Shown: positions 35,401-44,000 of the stretch, piece after piece
How positions within the stretch are numbered: position 1 is the first letter of the stretch
Layout: each line of letters begins with the position of its first letter
Origin: Alteromonadaceae bacterium 2753L.S.0a.02
GTDB taxonomy: Bacteria > Pseudomonadota > Gammaproteobacteria > Pseudomonadales > Cellvibrionaceae
DNA: 64,000 bases
Direction: 5' to 3'
Assembly: GCA_007827375.1 (NCBI GenBank)
Contig: VISH01000002.1
Span: forward strand, 682,001-746,000
Notes under the pieces: model-generated
Database searches by the model: none
The model's input: only the letters and a program-made list of their open reading frames with translations
Told to the model about the DNA's origin: nothing
Translations under genes and position numbers: made by a program

Positions 35401-38065
35401 AATGCGACTCACAGCTGTGCTGGAAGCCAAGTATGGTAGCCTTTCAAAAACATTATTTTTTCAATATACCAACATTGCATCCTTGTCAAAGTATTTGACA
35501 GAACAGTTTGGCAACCAGGTTTTGGATGAATCAATTGATGCATCTCCCCAAAGCGCATCTGAGCTTGCAGATGTGTCCGTGGGGCCGATGCTGCAGGCAA
35601 CAACAAAAGAACATGAGACAGCTGAACAAATAAAACCGATGGTGACCAATCAACAAACCGGCAAGGATTTGGGGTTGAGTCATAGCGCTAATTCGGGAAA
35701 AACCCTCGAGAAAACTGAGGCCGGGAAATTAAAAATTACAGAAAAAAAATCTGCCCGGCAGGCACCGCGACAAAATGTTACATCAACAGCGCAACGGCCA
35801 GATACTGATATTGCCATTGTGGGAATTGCGGGTCGATTTCCAAAAGCTGGAAATATCGAAGATTTCTGGGAATTGCTGGCCAATGGCGAAGACTGTGTCA
35901 CCGAAATTCCAGGCAACCGCTGGTCATCGGATCGTTTTTTCCACCCCAACCGTGATAACAAGCACACCTCTTACAGTAAATGGGGTGCGTTCCTTGATGA
36001 TGTAGACAAATTTGATCCGAAATTTTTTAATCTGTCGCCACGCGACGCGATTTTTATGGACCCTCAGGAGCGTCTTTTCCTGGAAGTTGTCTGGGAATTG
36101 CTGGAAAGTGCAGGCTGCACGCCAGAACAAATCCAGAATCGATATAGCCACAGTATTGGACTTTATGCTGGTGCGATGTATCAGCAGTACCGCAATATTC
36201 AATCGGATCCCCAGGCGAATGCGATTACCTCCGTGGGTTCGTACAGCTCTATGGTCAATCGTGTATCACACTTTTTTGACTTTAGGGGCCCCAGCGTAGC
36301 GGTCGATACCATGTGTTCTACGGCTGTGACTTGTTTGCGAATGGCGTGCGAAGATTTATTACGCGGTGATACTCGTATTGCGATTGCTGGTGCTGCAAAT
36401 TTATCACTGCATGAGAATAAATATATTGGTTTGAGTCAGGGGCAAATGTTAGGTAGCCATTCCGGTAGTCGCGCTTTTGCTGAAGGGGACGGTTATATAC
36501 CCGCAGAATGCGTTGGAGCTGTCATGCTGAAACGTCGTGCTGATGCCGAAGCGGATGGTGACAATATTCTCGGTATCATTAAATCTATCGCAATTAATCA
36601 TAGCGGTCGGACAAACGCATACAGCGTTCCCAGCCTTTCAGCTCAACAGGCTGTAATACAGTCCTGTTTACAACGGGGTGGGATTTCACCTGATTCTATA
36701 GACTGCATAGAGTCCGCAGTCAATGGATCAGCCCTGGGAGACCCCATTGAAATGGCAGCGCTCAACGCTGTATTTGGTGGTCAGGTAGAGAGTCAAAAAA
36801 TAGCGTTGGGGTCTGTCAAAACCAATATTGGACATGGTGAAGCTGCCTCTGGCGTTAGCCAACTGGCAAAAGTGTTAATGCAGTACCGCCATAATCAACT
36901 TGCGCCGAGTTTGTTCATTGGTAACGAAAATCCAAATCTGGGGCTTAACCAAGAGATTTTTGATCTAGTCAGGAATTTATCCAGTTGGTCAACGCAGCCC
37001 GCCCAACCGCGTCGAACTTTGATCACATCATTCGGGGCCGGTGGATCTAACTCAGCCATGGTGATCGAAGATTACCCGCAACAACGTGATACCAATGCAA
37101 GCGAATCGCTGGAACCGCAGCTTCTGCTGTTTTCTGCACGTACGCCAGAGCGTCTGACTGAGCTGTTACAGCTTCATTTAGAGTATCTGGGTGCAAATGG
37201 CGGTAAATTAAATTTGCAGACCTACGCATATAATTTGCAACACTGTCGTGCCGCAATGGAAACGCGTCTGGCGTTTTGCGCAAATACAATGCAACAGGTT
37301 GTAGCGCAGATGGAAGCAATTCTGGAGCACGGAAGTATCGACGCTCTGAGACTGCCGCGTGACGTATATTTCGCGCAACTTTTGGATGGCGTCAGTGAGC
37401 TAGAACATCTTTTATCGGGCTCTATTGGCGACATGGTGACCGAGCAGCTAATAAACAATCGCGAACTCGAGAAGCTTGGGGATTTATGGTGCAAGGGCAT
37501 TTTCGTTGATTGGAAACAATTACACAGCCAATCTCAGCCGATACTTTTTAGCTTGCCAAAGTACCCCTTTGGAAAAGAACGCTATTGGCTGGAGTCTCAG
37601 TACCTTGCTACATCAACAAAACCCGCAGACCAAAAACAAGTTGAAATTTCACCTGTAACAAATGACAGCGCTGGAGAGCCTGATTTAGCGGAATATGTAA
37701 GAAGTTACATCGTTAATTTTATTGCGACTGAGCTTAGAATGGACCCATCAGAAATTAATATTGATGCAAACATAACTCGATTCGGGGTGGATTCAATTAC
37801 CTTAATGAGGTTTGTGCGAATTATTAATGAACAGTTTGGTGTGCGTGTTTCTGTTAAAAACCTGTCACATGTTACTAGCGTCAGAGAGTTTACAGATTAT
37901 GTTTGCCAACTGGATAATGCCGAAAAAATTGCACAAGTTAACGTGAAGGGATCTGAACAGGAACACTGTGCGAAAATCGAAGAATTACTTGATATGGCAT
38001 TGCAGAACTATCAGGAATCCGAAACAGGATTTGATGAACTCATAGAAATGGTGGACTCGTTATGA
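25202..38065 (+). CDS. Trans-AT polyketide synthase, second half of module 5 plus modules 6-8
   Basis: 4287 aa, again without AT domains. Order: degenerate methyltransferase region (about 1-300), ACP7 (Ser365); KS6 (Cys637), DH6 (His1102, Asp1262), KR6 (NADPH loop 1530, Tyr1672), ACP8 (Ser1829); KS7 (Cys2094), DH7 (His2561, Asp2727), KR7 (3003, Tyr3145), ACP-like with Asn for Ser (3287), ACP9 (Ser3397); KS8 (Cys3705, Ala3839 instead of His, His3878), ACP10 (Ser4198). The acidic helical tail (FDELIEMVDSL) may dock to the NRPS hybrid that follows. Its TGA overlaps the next ATG by 4 bp (ATGA), implying coupled translation. The start ATG is preceded by a leader (AACTGAG..GCGAGC..AAAAA) resembling that of the first PKS gene. 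A strong internal Shine-Dalgarno and ATG occur at 35255-35272. Confidence 0.95.
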   Translation: MDKLHENTADKITLSIVNDIVVKKLKTIFPDLDKAPNHELNTSLGVINRKEIINVLINNFKVPDNSGKGQELPASWSHWVEQLLTCVQQVLLSTQELESQQLQSLNSDLAALMQHDLSNLQLLSVVETYLGERVGNEAEPSIRIAEITQRDNDNIIRADATLQSEICEYRHFNIKTQRSRVDSQETQYGIDTAKIAQSDYAVYDLVLVNASQVHKKRTAEMLALAKQITVPGGMLVFCDWSDNFLGSQLLSLLSGESQHEDSLAPELLHKYGFIGASRLFGDLQGGCRCIWLAQRDAQLLELPSVEVDVAYIEENRQLADATTFSTAELEMFAQERITDCLAKAIAMEPGDLDSTTCFQDYGVDSLVSVKLIKKINNEFETDLKTVDLFDYANIAELARFLAESCREQLSQQLQSTTAVSVVDQPQRIAPVASQKVVVTHRSAADAFEASEPPGLSLNEVADNESSPGIEPCSEAIAVVGMSGCFANSPDAATLWSNLAAGNDLISQASRWDLYEGIPRERHESVCDRGSFLSNIDEFDPQYFNITATEANYMDPQQRIFLQQAWHALEDGGYAGDSLRGASCGVYVGCHSGDYDNLFDERYSPAQSFWGNSGSILPARLAYLLDLKGPALAIDTACSSSLVAIHTAAQALRSGEVNYALAGGVFVQSTAEFYQYANRAGMLSPRGRCHSFDARADGFVPGEGAGVVLLKRLSDALADGDHIHGVIVGSACNQDGATNGITAPSANSQERLERQVYERHGIDAASIQMVEAHGTGTMLGDPIEFQALTRAFRKDTDDRQFCALGSIKSNLGHTATAAGVSGVLKILLAMKHQQIPPSLHFEQGNPNIDFDNSPFFVNTQLRDWPANRDGLPRRAAVSSFGFSGTNVHMVIDQGPECQRVSPKRPGYLVVLSADSEAQLHTLVERLHDHVNATPDIDLGHLSFTLLQGRKHLTQRLAWVVASRDELLTQWQAYLVQRQEAYRGDLKQSPWRGDHSAQHAVQQHLEHASWDNAQTLDALQQLAQAYCSGCPLDTRALFPGEQFARIPLPGYPFARQRYWISDQLREQSAPPATAHPLIHHNHSNFERQQYRSVFQGQEIFLRDHKVRGDAVLPGVAYLEMAREALARSVGSRPGTLVLSDVAWLQPITEAQFGGEITTELARQSDDRLQFSICSGNASVHAQGIAQWQDRHAESVPLEALRARLQTELSGAQCYDTFKRLGIDYGASHRCLETLWCGEGEVLAHLKQSHTTSVDGEYLDPGLLDAALQAALGFQAAELHNAQLAIPRGLREIRILQLPQNSAWVWVREAAQAEDHICVDLDICDDQGQLLLSLQGLELHYLGRGAFEKTAKKAVERASSAQSLLLQYAPFWQTAKLGARRAELLVLCDLPHFEGVLAGLVDECLQLNTGSGDSVWSTASRYHAITNQLVAVLQYQLQQNSDLAVVVIVPPGMEGLIGLLRSVQQEYPVARLQLLCVAAEVEASALQNALEAGMHGDYLRLRGDALESQRWTAIAPQAPEPTWRANGVYLLTGGAGGLGLIFAREIARCCAHPTLVLTGRRTQPDHLEDTLVELAALGASVHYMTLDVSDGAAVQQAAITICERFGSLNGVLHCAGVLNDSLLPDKTAESVTRVLTPKVLGIENLDQATAKQPLDWFIACSSAAAALGNAGQCDYAAANGFMDAAMAQRAEQAACGERSGVSVAINWPLWDEGGMGLSKALREQLWRQAGLAPLPTEQGLQALKSAITAGVPQQLVLFGDTERLQNLLEDTVPSSTAPVDASQSQTSGSATTVDELLNAAVTLVSPVIAKVTGLSLSQLDESTGFDKLGLDSIMMLTITEQLSETFGELSKTLLYENQNIHELAQFLATHFPEKLTGAVNTLSRVKVPEPAVAPISTGGPAQPQGNPVIYTENSAQNLDAIAIVGLAGRYPKARNIEEFWQNLKQGRDCVTPLPQDRWALQSDGQRDLIKNINNTFGGFIDGVDEFDPLFFNINPRDAEFIDPQERLFLQCVYETLEDAGYTKDSLAASCSNDNSRFVPSSVGVYVGVMYEEYQMYGVQSTLQGQPVALGGNPASIANRISYFFDLHGPSMAVDTMCSSSITAIHLACDAIAKGECEAAIAGGVNVSVHPNKYIFLNQGNFTSSDGRCASFGDGGDGYVPGEGVGAVLLKPLHKAEQDGDRIYGVIRGSSLNHGGKTSGYTVPHPNAQAEVIHRAFQRAGVKPEEISYIEAHGTGTSLGDPIEISGLQKVFSGRTSPCAIGSVKSNIGHCESAAGIAGITKILLQMRDKTLVPSLHSETLNRHIDFSKTPFQVQRELTPWHKPQNQKRIAGISSFGAGGSNAHLIIEEYQAAESADVRADNSPGIYLLSAATDEQLQQKAEQLLRHLQSEQGCDLNLQDVAYTLAVGRDSLACRRVIQAKNREELLLALQALASGRANSALQSMEQGIRDEHVKGFGSAAQRQALLDSQLNTGNFSLALQIWLAGLGVDWQALFSAGAYRKIMLPSYPFARERCWFDTPPIATKNLNQSNVIDNSNSRSLTLQMDRITSKSIAINENDFFYRDHVINGGNMLPGAVYLELVRSALAEQVEPLIGSSLHFEDVLWLKPYEAQDLSSDLRVDFEVTAETLSFTVHSERSRQEGIPHCQGHVRLNHGSEQSLTLLPITLDTDSGFTRLSGDTLYRMFAARNFHYGETMRSLVNVDIGDSHALAQLQLPVHDLGEFGLHPALLDAAFQSVIGLLLQENHADNLAAIPVALGSITIFQDCPSQVSVRIARNPMAGGDAAVRLFDMQLVDAQNNICVAISGFAVRLLEMADQIVNSPNLYTPEWQVCDVSQLQSSNSKRYGFLSIGGEQLVRELGTTFSALHPSSWQHAIELNTTETAQDYHTGLASVLGEVRAMLLQDVAVDHLFVVLAPDSASHWQALAALLQSAHWETPGFSGTVVQFQSGDAQAFVQDLTVAANRLVGETALQYRTGQFHVKRWHRKSNSLVKAADYTREAGVYLITGGAGGLGRVLAEHLASTVAEVKLIITGRRSNDQDIDNFIANLETLGCEAEYFTCDVADAAATKQLIYQVTREFGRLDGIYHCAGTKNDAFVIHKTAQEASQVASAKIDGVINLDNATQSLLLDFFVCFSSVAAITGNIGQSDYAFANAFMDSFMGWRANQVASGERYGKSVAINWPLWQGDGMGVSAEVLASLEQAELYPLEQSHGLSALTKVLNGDVTQVAVLPSGFEKLMAMHSPLQRVETTSGQITQAHEAERVLAVIAECCGVSSEDLSETESWQEMGVENYTLNAIAQKLNVTFATTLTAAAVAEQQSPANLLVLIQNSIDGNTSSANNQAQDISINSAPKTELKEGTVMNESYYIDTKNFLIDVLAKELKLPARRISDKEPFERYGIDSISAMRLTAVLEAKYGSLSKTLFFQYTNIASLSKYLTEQFGNQVLDESIDASPQSASELADVSVGPMLQATTKEHETAEQIKPMVTNQQTGKDLGLSHSANSGKTLEKTEAGKLKITEKKSARQAPRQNVTSTAQRPDTDIAIVGIAGRFPKAGNIEDFWELLANGEDCVTEIPGNRWSSDRFFHPNRDNKHTSYSKWGAFLDDVDKFDPKFFNLSPRDAIFMDPQERLFLEVVWELLESAGCTPEQIQNRYSHSIGLYAGAMYQQYRNIQSDPQANAITSVGSYSSMVNRVSHFFDFRGPSVAVDTMCSTAVTCLRMACEDLLRGDTRIAIAGAANLSLHENKYIGLSQGQMLGSHSGSRAFAEGDGYIPAECVGAVMLKRRADAEADGDNILGIIKSIAINHSGRTNAYSVPSLSAQQAVIQSCLQRGGISPDSIDCIESAVNGSALGDPIEMAALNAVFGGQVESQKIALGSVKTNIGHGEAASGVSQLAKVLMQYRHNQLAPSLFIGNENPNLGLNQEIFDLVRNLSSWSTQPAQPRRTLITSFGAGGSNSAMVIEDYPQQRDTNASESLEPQLLLFSARTPERLTELLQLHLEYLGANGGKLNLQTYAYNLQHCRAAMETRLAFCANTMQQVVAQMEAILEHGSIDALRLPRDVYFAQLLDGVSELEHLLSGSIGDMVTEQLINNRELEKLGDLWCKGIFVDWKQLHSQSQPILFSLPKYPFGKERYWLESQYLATSTKPADQKQVEISPVTNDSAGEPDLAEYVRSYIVNFIATELRMDPSEINIDANITRFGVDSITLMRFVRIINEQFGVRVSVKNLSHVTSVREFTDYVCQLDNAEKIAQVNVKGSEQEHCAKIEELLDMALQNYQESETGFDELIEMVDSL
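26621..30811 (+). other. PKS module 6: KS6-DH6-KR6-ACP8 (contains repeat copy 2)
   Basis: KS6 (Cys637), DH6 (His1102, Asp1262), KR6 (GGAGGLG at 1530, DYAAAN at 1671) and ACP8 (LGLDSIM, Ser1829, followed by SKTLLYE) are all intact. Predicted product: double bond. The KS C-terminal part and most of the DH are the second copy of the long repeat; the KS N-terminus and the KR differ from module 4. Confidence 0.87.
27023..29013 (+). repeat. Long direct repeat, copy 2 (in module 6)
   Basis: Partner of 18523-20513, same orientation and in frame. The downstream border is sharp: identity ends within three bases after a shared CTGCTCTGGGGTT. The upstream border lies in the FWGNSGS codons of the KS, after which the two modules read identically for about 660 codons. 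Confidence 0.97.
30947..35521 (+). other. PKS module 7: KS7-DH7-KR7-(ACP-like)-ACP9
   Basis: KS7 is intact (DTMCSSS, Cys2094). DH7 has His2561 and LLDAAFQ (Asp2727); KR7 has GGAGGLG at 3003 and DYAFAN at 3144. Two carrier-like domains follow: one at about 3250-3325 reads MGVENYT, with Asn3287 where Ser is needed, and is probably dead; the second is intact (YGIDSIS, Ser3397, then SKTLFFQY). Predicted product: double bond. Confidence 0.85.
35255..35272 (+). promoter_or_regulatory. Internal Shine-Dalgarno and ATG inside the second PKS gene
   Basis: AAGGAAGG (35255-35262), 7 nt, then ATG (35270-35272, Met3357) lies between the dead carrier domain and ACP9. It is a better ribosome binding site than those of the two PKS genes themselves. 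It could start a separate protein of about 930 aa (ACP9-KS8-ACP10) or be the scar of two formerly separate genes now fused. Confidence 0.4.
35801..37921 (+). other. PKS module 8: non-elongating KS (KS0)-ACP10
   Basis: KS8 keeps the acylation Cys (DTMCSTAV, Cys3705) and NIGH (His3878), but EAHGTGT is replaced by ESAVNGS, so the His needed for malonyl decarboxylation is Ala3839. Such KS0 domains in trans-AT PKSs accept and pass on the chain without extension. ACP10 is FGVDSIT (Ser4198). It sits exactly at the PKS-to-NRPS handover. Confidence 0.88.
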
Positions 38066-41000
38066 TGTACAAGGAACTTCTGCTTTCTTATCGTGCTGGA
38101 GAGATTTCAAAGGAATCGCTCAAAGATAGGCTGGCAGCACTGCACGCGACTCAGAAGAGTATTCCGCTTTCAGAGGGGCAGAGGGGTTTGTGGTCCATCT
38201 CAAAAAACAAACCCAACACCACTGCCTATAATGTGCCGGTTTGTTTACGTATTGATAGTGAAATTAATACGCTTGCCGTCGAGCAAAGTTGTAAGTTCCT
38301 TCTCACAAAACACAGCATTTTGTCGAGTAAAATAGTGATTGAAGATGGCGGTCTGGTATTTAATAAAGTAAATCCAGAAAATTTCAAATTGGGAGTTGTG
38401 GAGCTGTCAGGTAATTCTGAACCTGAAAACCGACAAGTTATTCAAGGGTATATCGAGCAGCCGTTTGATCTTGATGAAGGCCCTCTACTGAAAGTATTTT
38501 TGTTTACTGTTTCGAATTCTCACCATTATCTCTTATTTGTAGCGCATCATATTGCTTTTGATGGCTTGTCTGCAGTTACCTTTATCAAGGAGTTTCTCCA
38601 GGTATACGGTCATAAAGTAAATGGTGAACCGATTACTGATTTGCGTGCAAAAGGTAGTTATGGCGATTTTGTTCGTTGGGAAAATGATTATCTCAAAAGC
38701 GAAGAGTGCGTAGAACACCTTGAATTTTGGGAGGCTGAATATAAAGCAGGCATTCCTCAAGTACGTGTGCCTGGTGATTTGGAGGGCGATCCCGATAAGG
38801 GTAGCGCTTATCATGCGGCTCTCGTCGTTGGCGATCAGGCCGCTGGCATAAAGCGGTATTGCGATGAACACAATATCAGCCGCTCTACCTTCTTTCTTGC
38901 AGCATTTAATGGGCTGGTTGCTGCACATTGTGGCTTGAATACTGCGGTAGTCGGTATGCCTGTTATGGTGCGGCCTCAAATTCGTTTTGATGAGCTGGTT
39001 GGCTACTTTGTTAATGTGTTACCGCTCTGCTCACGTGATCTGAATACTAGAACGTTTCAATCTGCCTGTCTCGATGTGTCACAGAAGATATTCGAAATTA
39101 CTGATCATGCAGTTTACCCATTTCCAAAAATGGTGAAGGAAATGGGTTTTAAACCGGGATCAGGTCAATCTTCCTTCTTCCACGTTATGTATGCCTACCA
39201 GAATTTTCTGGACGCAGCTGAATCCAGCGCAGATTCTGATGCGCCGATTGATGTTAGCCTTGAAGCTGATTTTCAGCAGGGTACCGATTTTGATTTGGCC
39301 TTGGAGGTGTGTGAAACCAAAGACGGTTTTAAACTGATGTTGAAATTTGCATCGGGTCTTTACTCACAGAACTGGGCTATCAACTTCCTCAATGAATTGA
39401 CCACGTTCTTAGCACAGACGCTGGCAGAAGACGGTGATTTGCCTGCAGTCTACAACCTCCGACGAGGTGATCGATGTGCTTCCAGCGCGGGTAGATCGCC
39501 GGCAGGTATTCCCAGTAAATCTCCTGTAGGTGTCATTTTTGGTCCAGATACACCGAGCAATGCAGAGAATATTTGCTTGCACGAGATTTTTGTGGAAAGA
39601 GCCGCAACGATTCCGGAAAAAATAGGCCTGGTTTGCGAGGGGCGAGAGTATACCTATGCTGAAATTGATGCGCTTACCGATGCTTTGGCTTTACGCCTGA
39701 TAGAGCGCGGAGTGCACTGCGAAACCCGAGTGGGGCTTTGCATGGATCGCTCTGCAGATGTGGTGTTTGCAATTTTGGCGGTGCTCAAAGCGGGCGGTGT
39801 CTATGTGCCTCTGGATGCGACTCATCCTCAAAAGCGACTGCAGTATGTTATTGAAGATTGCAAGCCCTTGCTTATTCTCACCGATAAGCGCCATCTGGGT
39901 AAATTGGCATTTGTTGAAGAAATTCCCGTCGCACCCACCTTGCATACTTTGAGCGGATTATCCGCAATGGAAAGCGAGGTGGTATCGAGGCACGAATCTC
40001 GCGAACTGCTATTGGGGCGTACAAGTCCCGATAACTTAGCGTATATCCTCTACACCTCTGGATCGACGGGAACGCCCAAGGGCGTAATGGTTGAACACCG
40101 GAATATACTCAATACCTTGTTTGCTCTCGAAAATCGCTATCCCGTGAAAGATGGCAGCCGTTATTTATTCAAAACCAATTATATTTTCGATGTTTCAGTT
40201 GCCGAAATTTTCGGTTGGTACATGGGCTGTGGAACCCTAATTGTTTTGCCAAGAGGGTTCGAAAGCGAGCCGGCTAAAATGCTGGATGTTATGGCGACTC
40301 AGAGTATCACGCATGTCAATTTTGTACCGTCCATGCTTAATTCGTTTTTAAGCGCCCTTGATGAAAGCGATTGCCTGGCCCTGGATAAACTAAGCTATTT
40401 ATTCGTGGCGGGTGAGGCCTTCACTCCAGCTTTGATGAGATTGTGTAGATCGCGGCTACCCGGGAACGTTAAAGTTGAAAATATTTATGGACCAACAGAA
40501 GTATCTATCTATGCCACATGGTTTTCCCTGGAATTATTGGAGACCAGCGCCGAATTTGTTCCAATAGGGAAGCCTTTGCCCAACGTTAACATCGCAATAA
40601 TCAACGAGAGTGGCGAACTTTGTGAACCCGGAATTCCCGGTGAGCTTTGTGTTTCTGGCGCTGGTGTTGCTCGAGGCTATTGGAACAAACCAGACCTCAG
40701 CGCTCAGAAATTTATTGTGAGTGATATATTCGATGCTCAGCGTCTTTACAAAACGGGTGATAAGGTTGCGCGACTCGACGACGGAAATATTCAATATCTC
40801 GGGCGAATTGATGATCAAGTTAAAATTCGCGGGTATCGCATCGAATTAGGAGCGATAGAAGCCTGTTTGCAAGACCATACTAGTATTGAACAGTGTGCTG
40901 TAGTGGTTCATGAAAGTGCTCACAACAAACAACTGGTCGCTTACTTCACGCGCAACAAACAAGCCCAAGAAAGCCACGAAATTAATCGTGCGACATTACG

Positions 41001-44000
41001 GGACTATGCGGCAAAGCATTTGCCAGAGTATATGATTCCACCTTTTTTTATAGAGCTAGAGAGTATTCCGCTAACAAGTACAGGCAAAGTGGATCGCAAG
41101 CTGTTAGCTCAGAAATCTATTGATTTACGTAAACAGGTTCAGCAGACCGAAGTGGTCAGTTTTGAACGCAGTGCAATTGAAAGAGAGTTGACGTCAATCT
41201 GGGAAAAAATACTGAGTGTAAAAAATATTTCTCCCGATGATGGCTTTTTTGTGGTAGGTGGTGATTCCGTAAATCTCACAATGATGATAAAAACCGTGAA
41301 CACGCGTTTTAATTGTAAGTTGGTACGTACCGATGTGTTTGAGCACAGCGATATCCGCAGTTTGGCTGGTTTTATATTTGAACATACCCATGGTCGTCGC
41401 AAGCTTGGCACTGTGCGACCAGGAATCAAAACGACTCACGAGAATATTGTTCAACTCAAGCACGAAGCACCAGCTCAGGCGCGCAGCGCCCCCTTTGATG
41501 CTGGTCGTACTGCCAAACTCACGTCAGATACCATTCCCGACTATTATCAAAATTGTTTGGCGATTGTGGGAATGTCGGGCACATTTCCCGGAGCAGAATC
41601 CACCGATGAATTTTGGGGTAACCTACTTTCAGGAAAAGAGAGTGTTCGTGTATTAAGCGTTGAGGAATTGCGTGAAGCGGGTGTTAGTGAGGCTCTTTTG
41701 GCAAACCCTAACTATGTCCCTGTTCAGGCTGCAGTGGCTAACAAAGCTGGATTTGATCCGGAGTTTTTTAATATCACTCCGAAAGATGCGGAATTGATCG
41801 ATCCCCAATATCGTCATCTCCTTATGCATTCCTGGAAAGCAATCGAGGATGCAGGATACTGTGTGGAGCAGTTGACTAATACCGGTGTATTTGTATCTGC
41901 TGGAATGAGTTTTTATCAGGCGCTTGCCGGAGGGGATCGGAACAGCAACGCTAACGCGTTGGAATTGAATGTATATTCTTCCTGGGTGTTATCACAAAGT
42001 GGTACCGCACCTACCATGATCTCGCATAAATTGGGTTTAAAAGGTCCCAGTGTTTTTGTTCACACCAATTGTTCTTCTTCCCTAATAGCACTTGATTCTG
42101 CGGCGAAATCCATTTTAAGCGGCGATTGCGATCAGGCTTTAGTTGGGGCTGCCTCTATTCTGGCAAATCAAGTGCCTGGCTATATTCATCAACCGGGGAT
42201 GAACTTTTCCAGTGACGGCCATCTGCGGGCCTTCGATGAAAACGCAGATGGTATGGTCGCCGGAGAGGGGGTTGCAGTGCTACTGCTAAAGCGCGCCGAT
42301 AAGGCGATTGCCGATGGTGACAATGTGTATGCCGTAATACGCGGTATAGCAATCAATAACGATGGTGCAGATAAAGTCGGTTATTACGCTCCTGGATATC
42401 GCGGCCAAACTGAGGTGATTGCCAACTGCTTGAAGAAAACGGGAATCAGCCCCGGTAGTATTGAATACGTTGAGGCGCATGGAACAGGAACGAAGTTGGG
42501 TGACCCGGTAGAAGTAAAAGCTATTTCTGATGTGTACCGGCGTTTTACTGAAGACAGGCAATTCTGTGCGATTGGTTCGGCGAAATCCAATATCGGGCAT
42601 TTGGATAGCGCTGCGGGGTTGGCGGGGTTGGTGAAAGTTGCGCTTTCTCTCAAGCACGGAACCATTCCTCCCACAATCAATTGCGAAAATCCCAATAGCG
42701 AAATCCCCTTTTCTGATTCGCCCTTTTATTTGGCCACGAAGGCCAGACAGTACTCAACGTCATACCCTTGTAACCGTGCAGCGCTAAGTTCATTCGGCCT
42801 GGGTGGTACGAATACCCATGCAATTCTCGAGTCGCTTCCAAATATTTTACAAGCCAAAAATTCAACTGAGCAGGCTCCAGGTGAATTGCTTTTCCCGGTA
42901 TCGGCTAAAACCGTGAAGCAGTTGCATATAGCTGCCGAGTGCTTGCGCCGCTATCTCGGCAGCGATTCGTCACTGGATTTAGTGCGTGTTTCCTACACTC
43001 TGCAAACGGGTCGCGCGCAAATGCCCTGTCGTGTGTGCTTTGTTGCTTCTGATCTCAAACAGCTGATGGATGCGATAGCAGCTTATCTTGCAGGGGAACA
43101 ATCTGCCAGCGTGTACATCAGCAGTGAAGTCAATCAGGCATCGAGTGATCGATCGTATTTTGAAGATGACGACGCACGTTTATTATTTACTGAGTGGTGC
43201 AAGCTTGGCCAATGGGACAAGCTTGCAAGGGTCTGGGCAACCGGTGTTAAGTTTGAATGGCTACCCTTGTGGGAAATATACGGTAGTTCAGTAAAACCTA
43301 CTCGTTTAAGTCTGCCTACATATCCCTTCGCATTAACCCCATATTGGTTGGGTGCCCGCGCCGCAGATAAACAGCAAAACGCTTCAAATTTGACTACCCC
43401 AGGGCAGATCAAGAAAGATAAATCTCCTGAAGTAACAAGCTTGCAAAACAGCGAAATAGGTATTTCAGAGTTCGATCAAGCACAAGAATCAAAATTAAGC
43501 GATAACAGACACGAATCGACCAATACCGGACACAACTCGGAAGTAGTGGCACATATTCTCGAAGCGCTGGCCTCCGCAACGGGTATTGATTCTGAGGAAA
43601 TCGATTTGGATGCTGACCTCATCGAATTAGGGTTGGATTCTCTGGCGTTTTTAACCGTGGTTAAGCTCATCCAAGATAAATATTGTGTCACTATTTCCCA
43701 AACACAGTTGTTTGATGAATTAAATACCTTGCGAAAAATTGCAGACTATGTGAACGCACAAGCAAGACGCTCCGTACCGGACGATGACAGGCTCGAAGAT
43801 CTCAGCTCCGGTAATACTGCTTCCGAAACGTCACACCTTGAAAAGTTATCTCCCAAGGCTGCACTCGAAGAAAATCATTATCAAACAGTAAAGCCATCTT
43901 CCATCACATCTCAAACAAAGAACCAGAAACGGGATGACACCGGCTTAAGAGAACTTTTTACACACAATTACGTGGAGCGAACCAGCGGTTCACGACGCAG

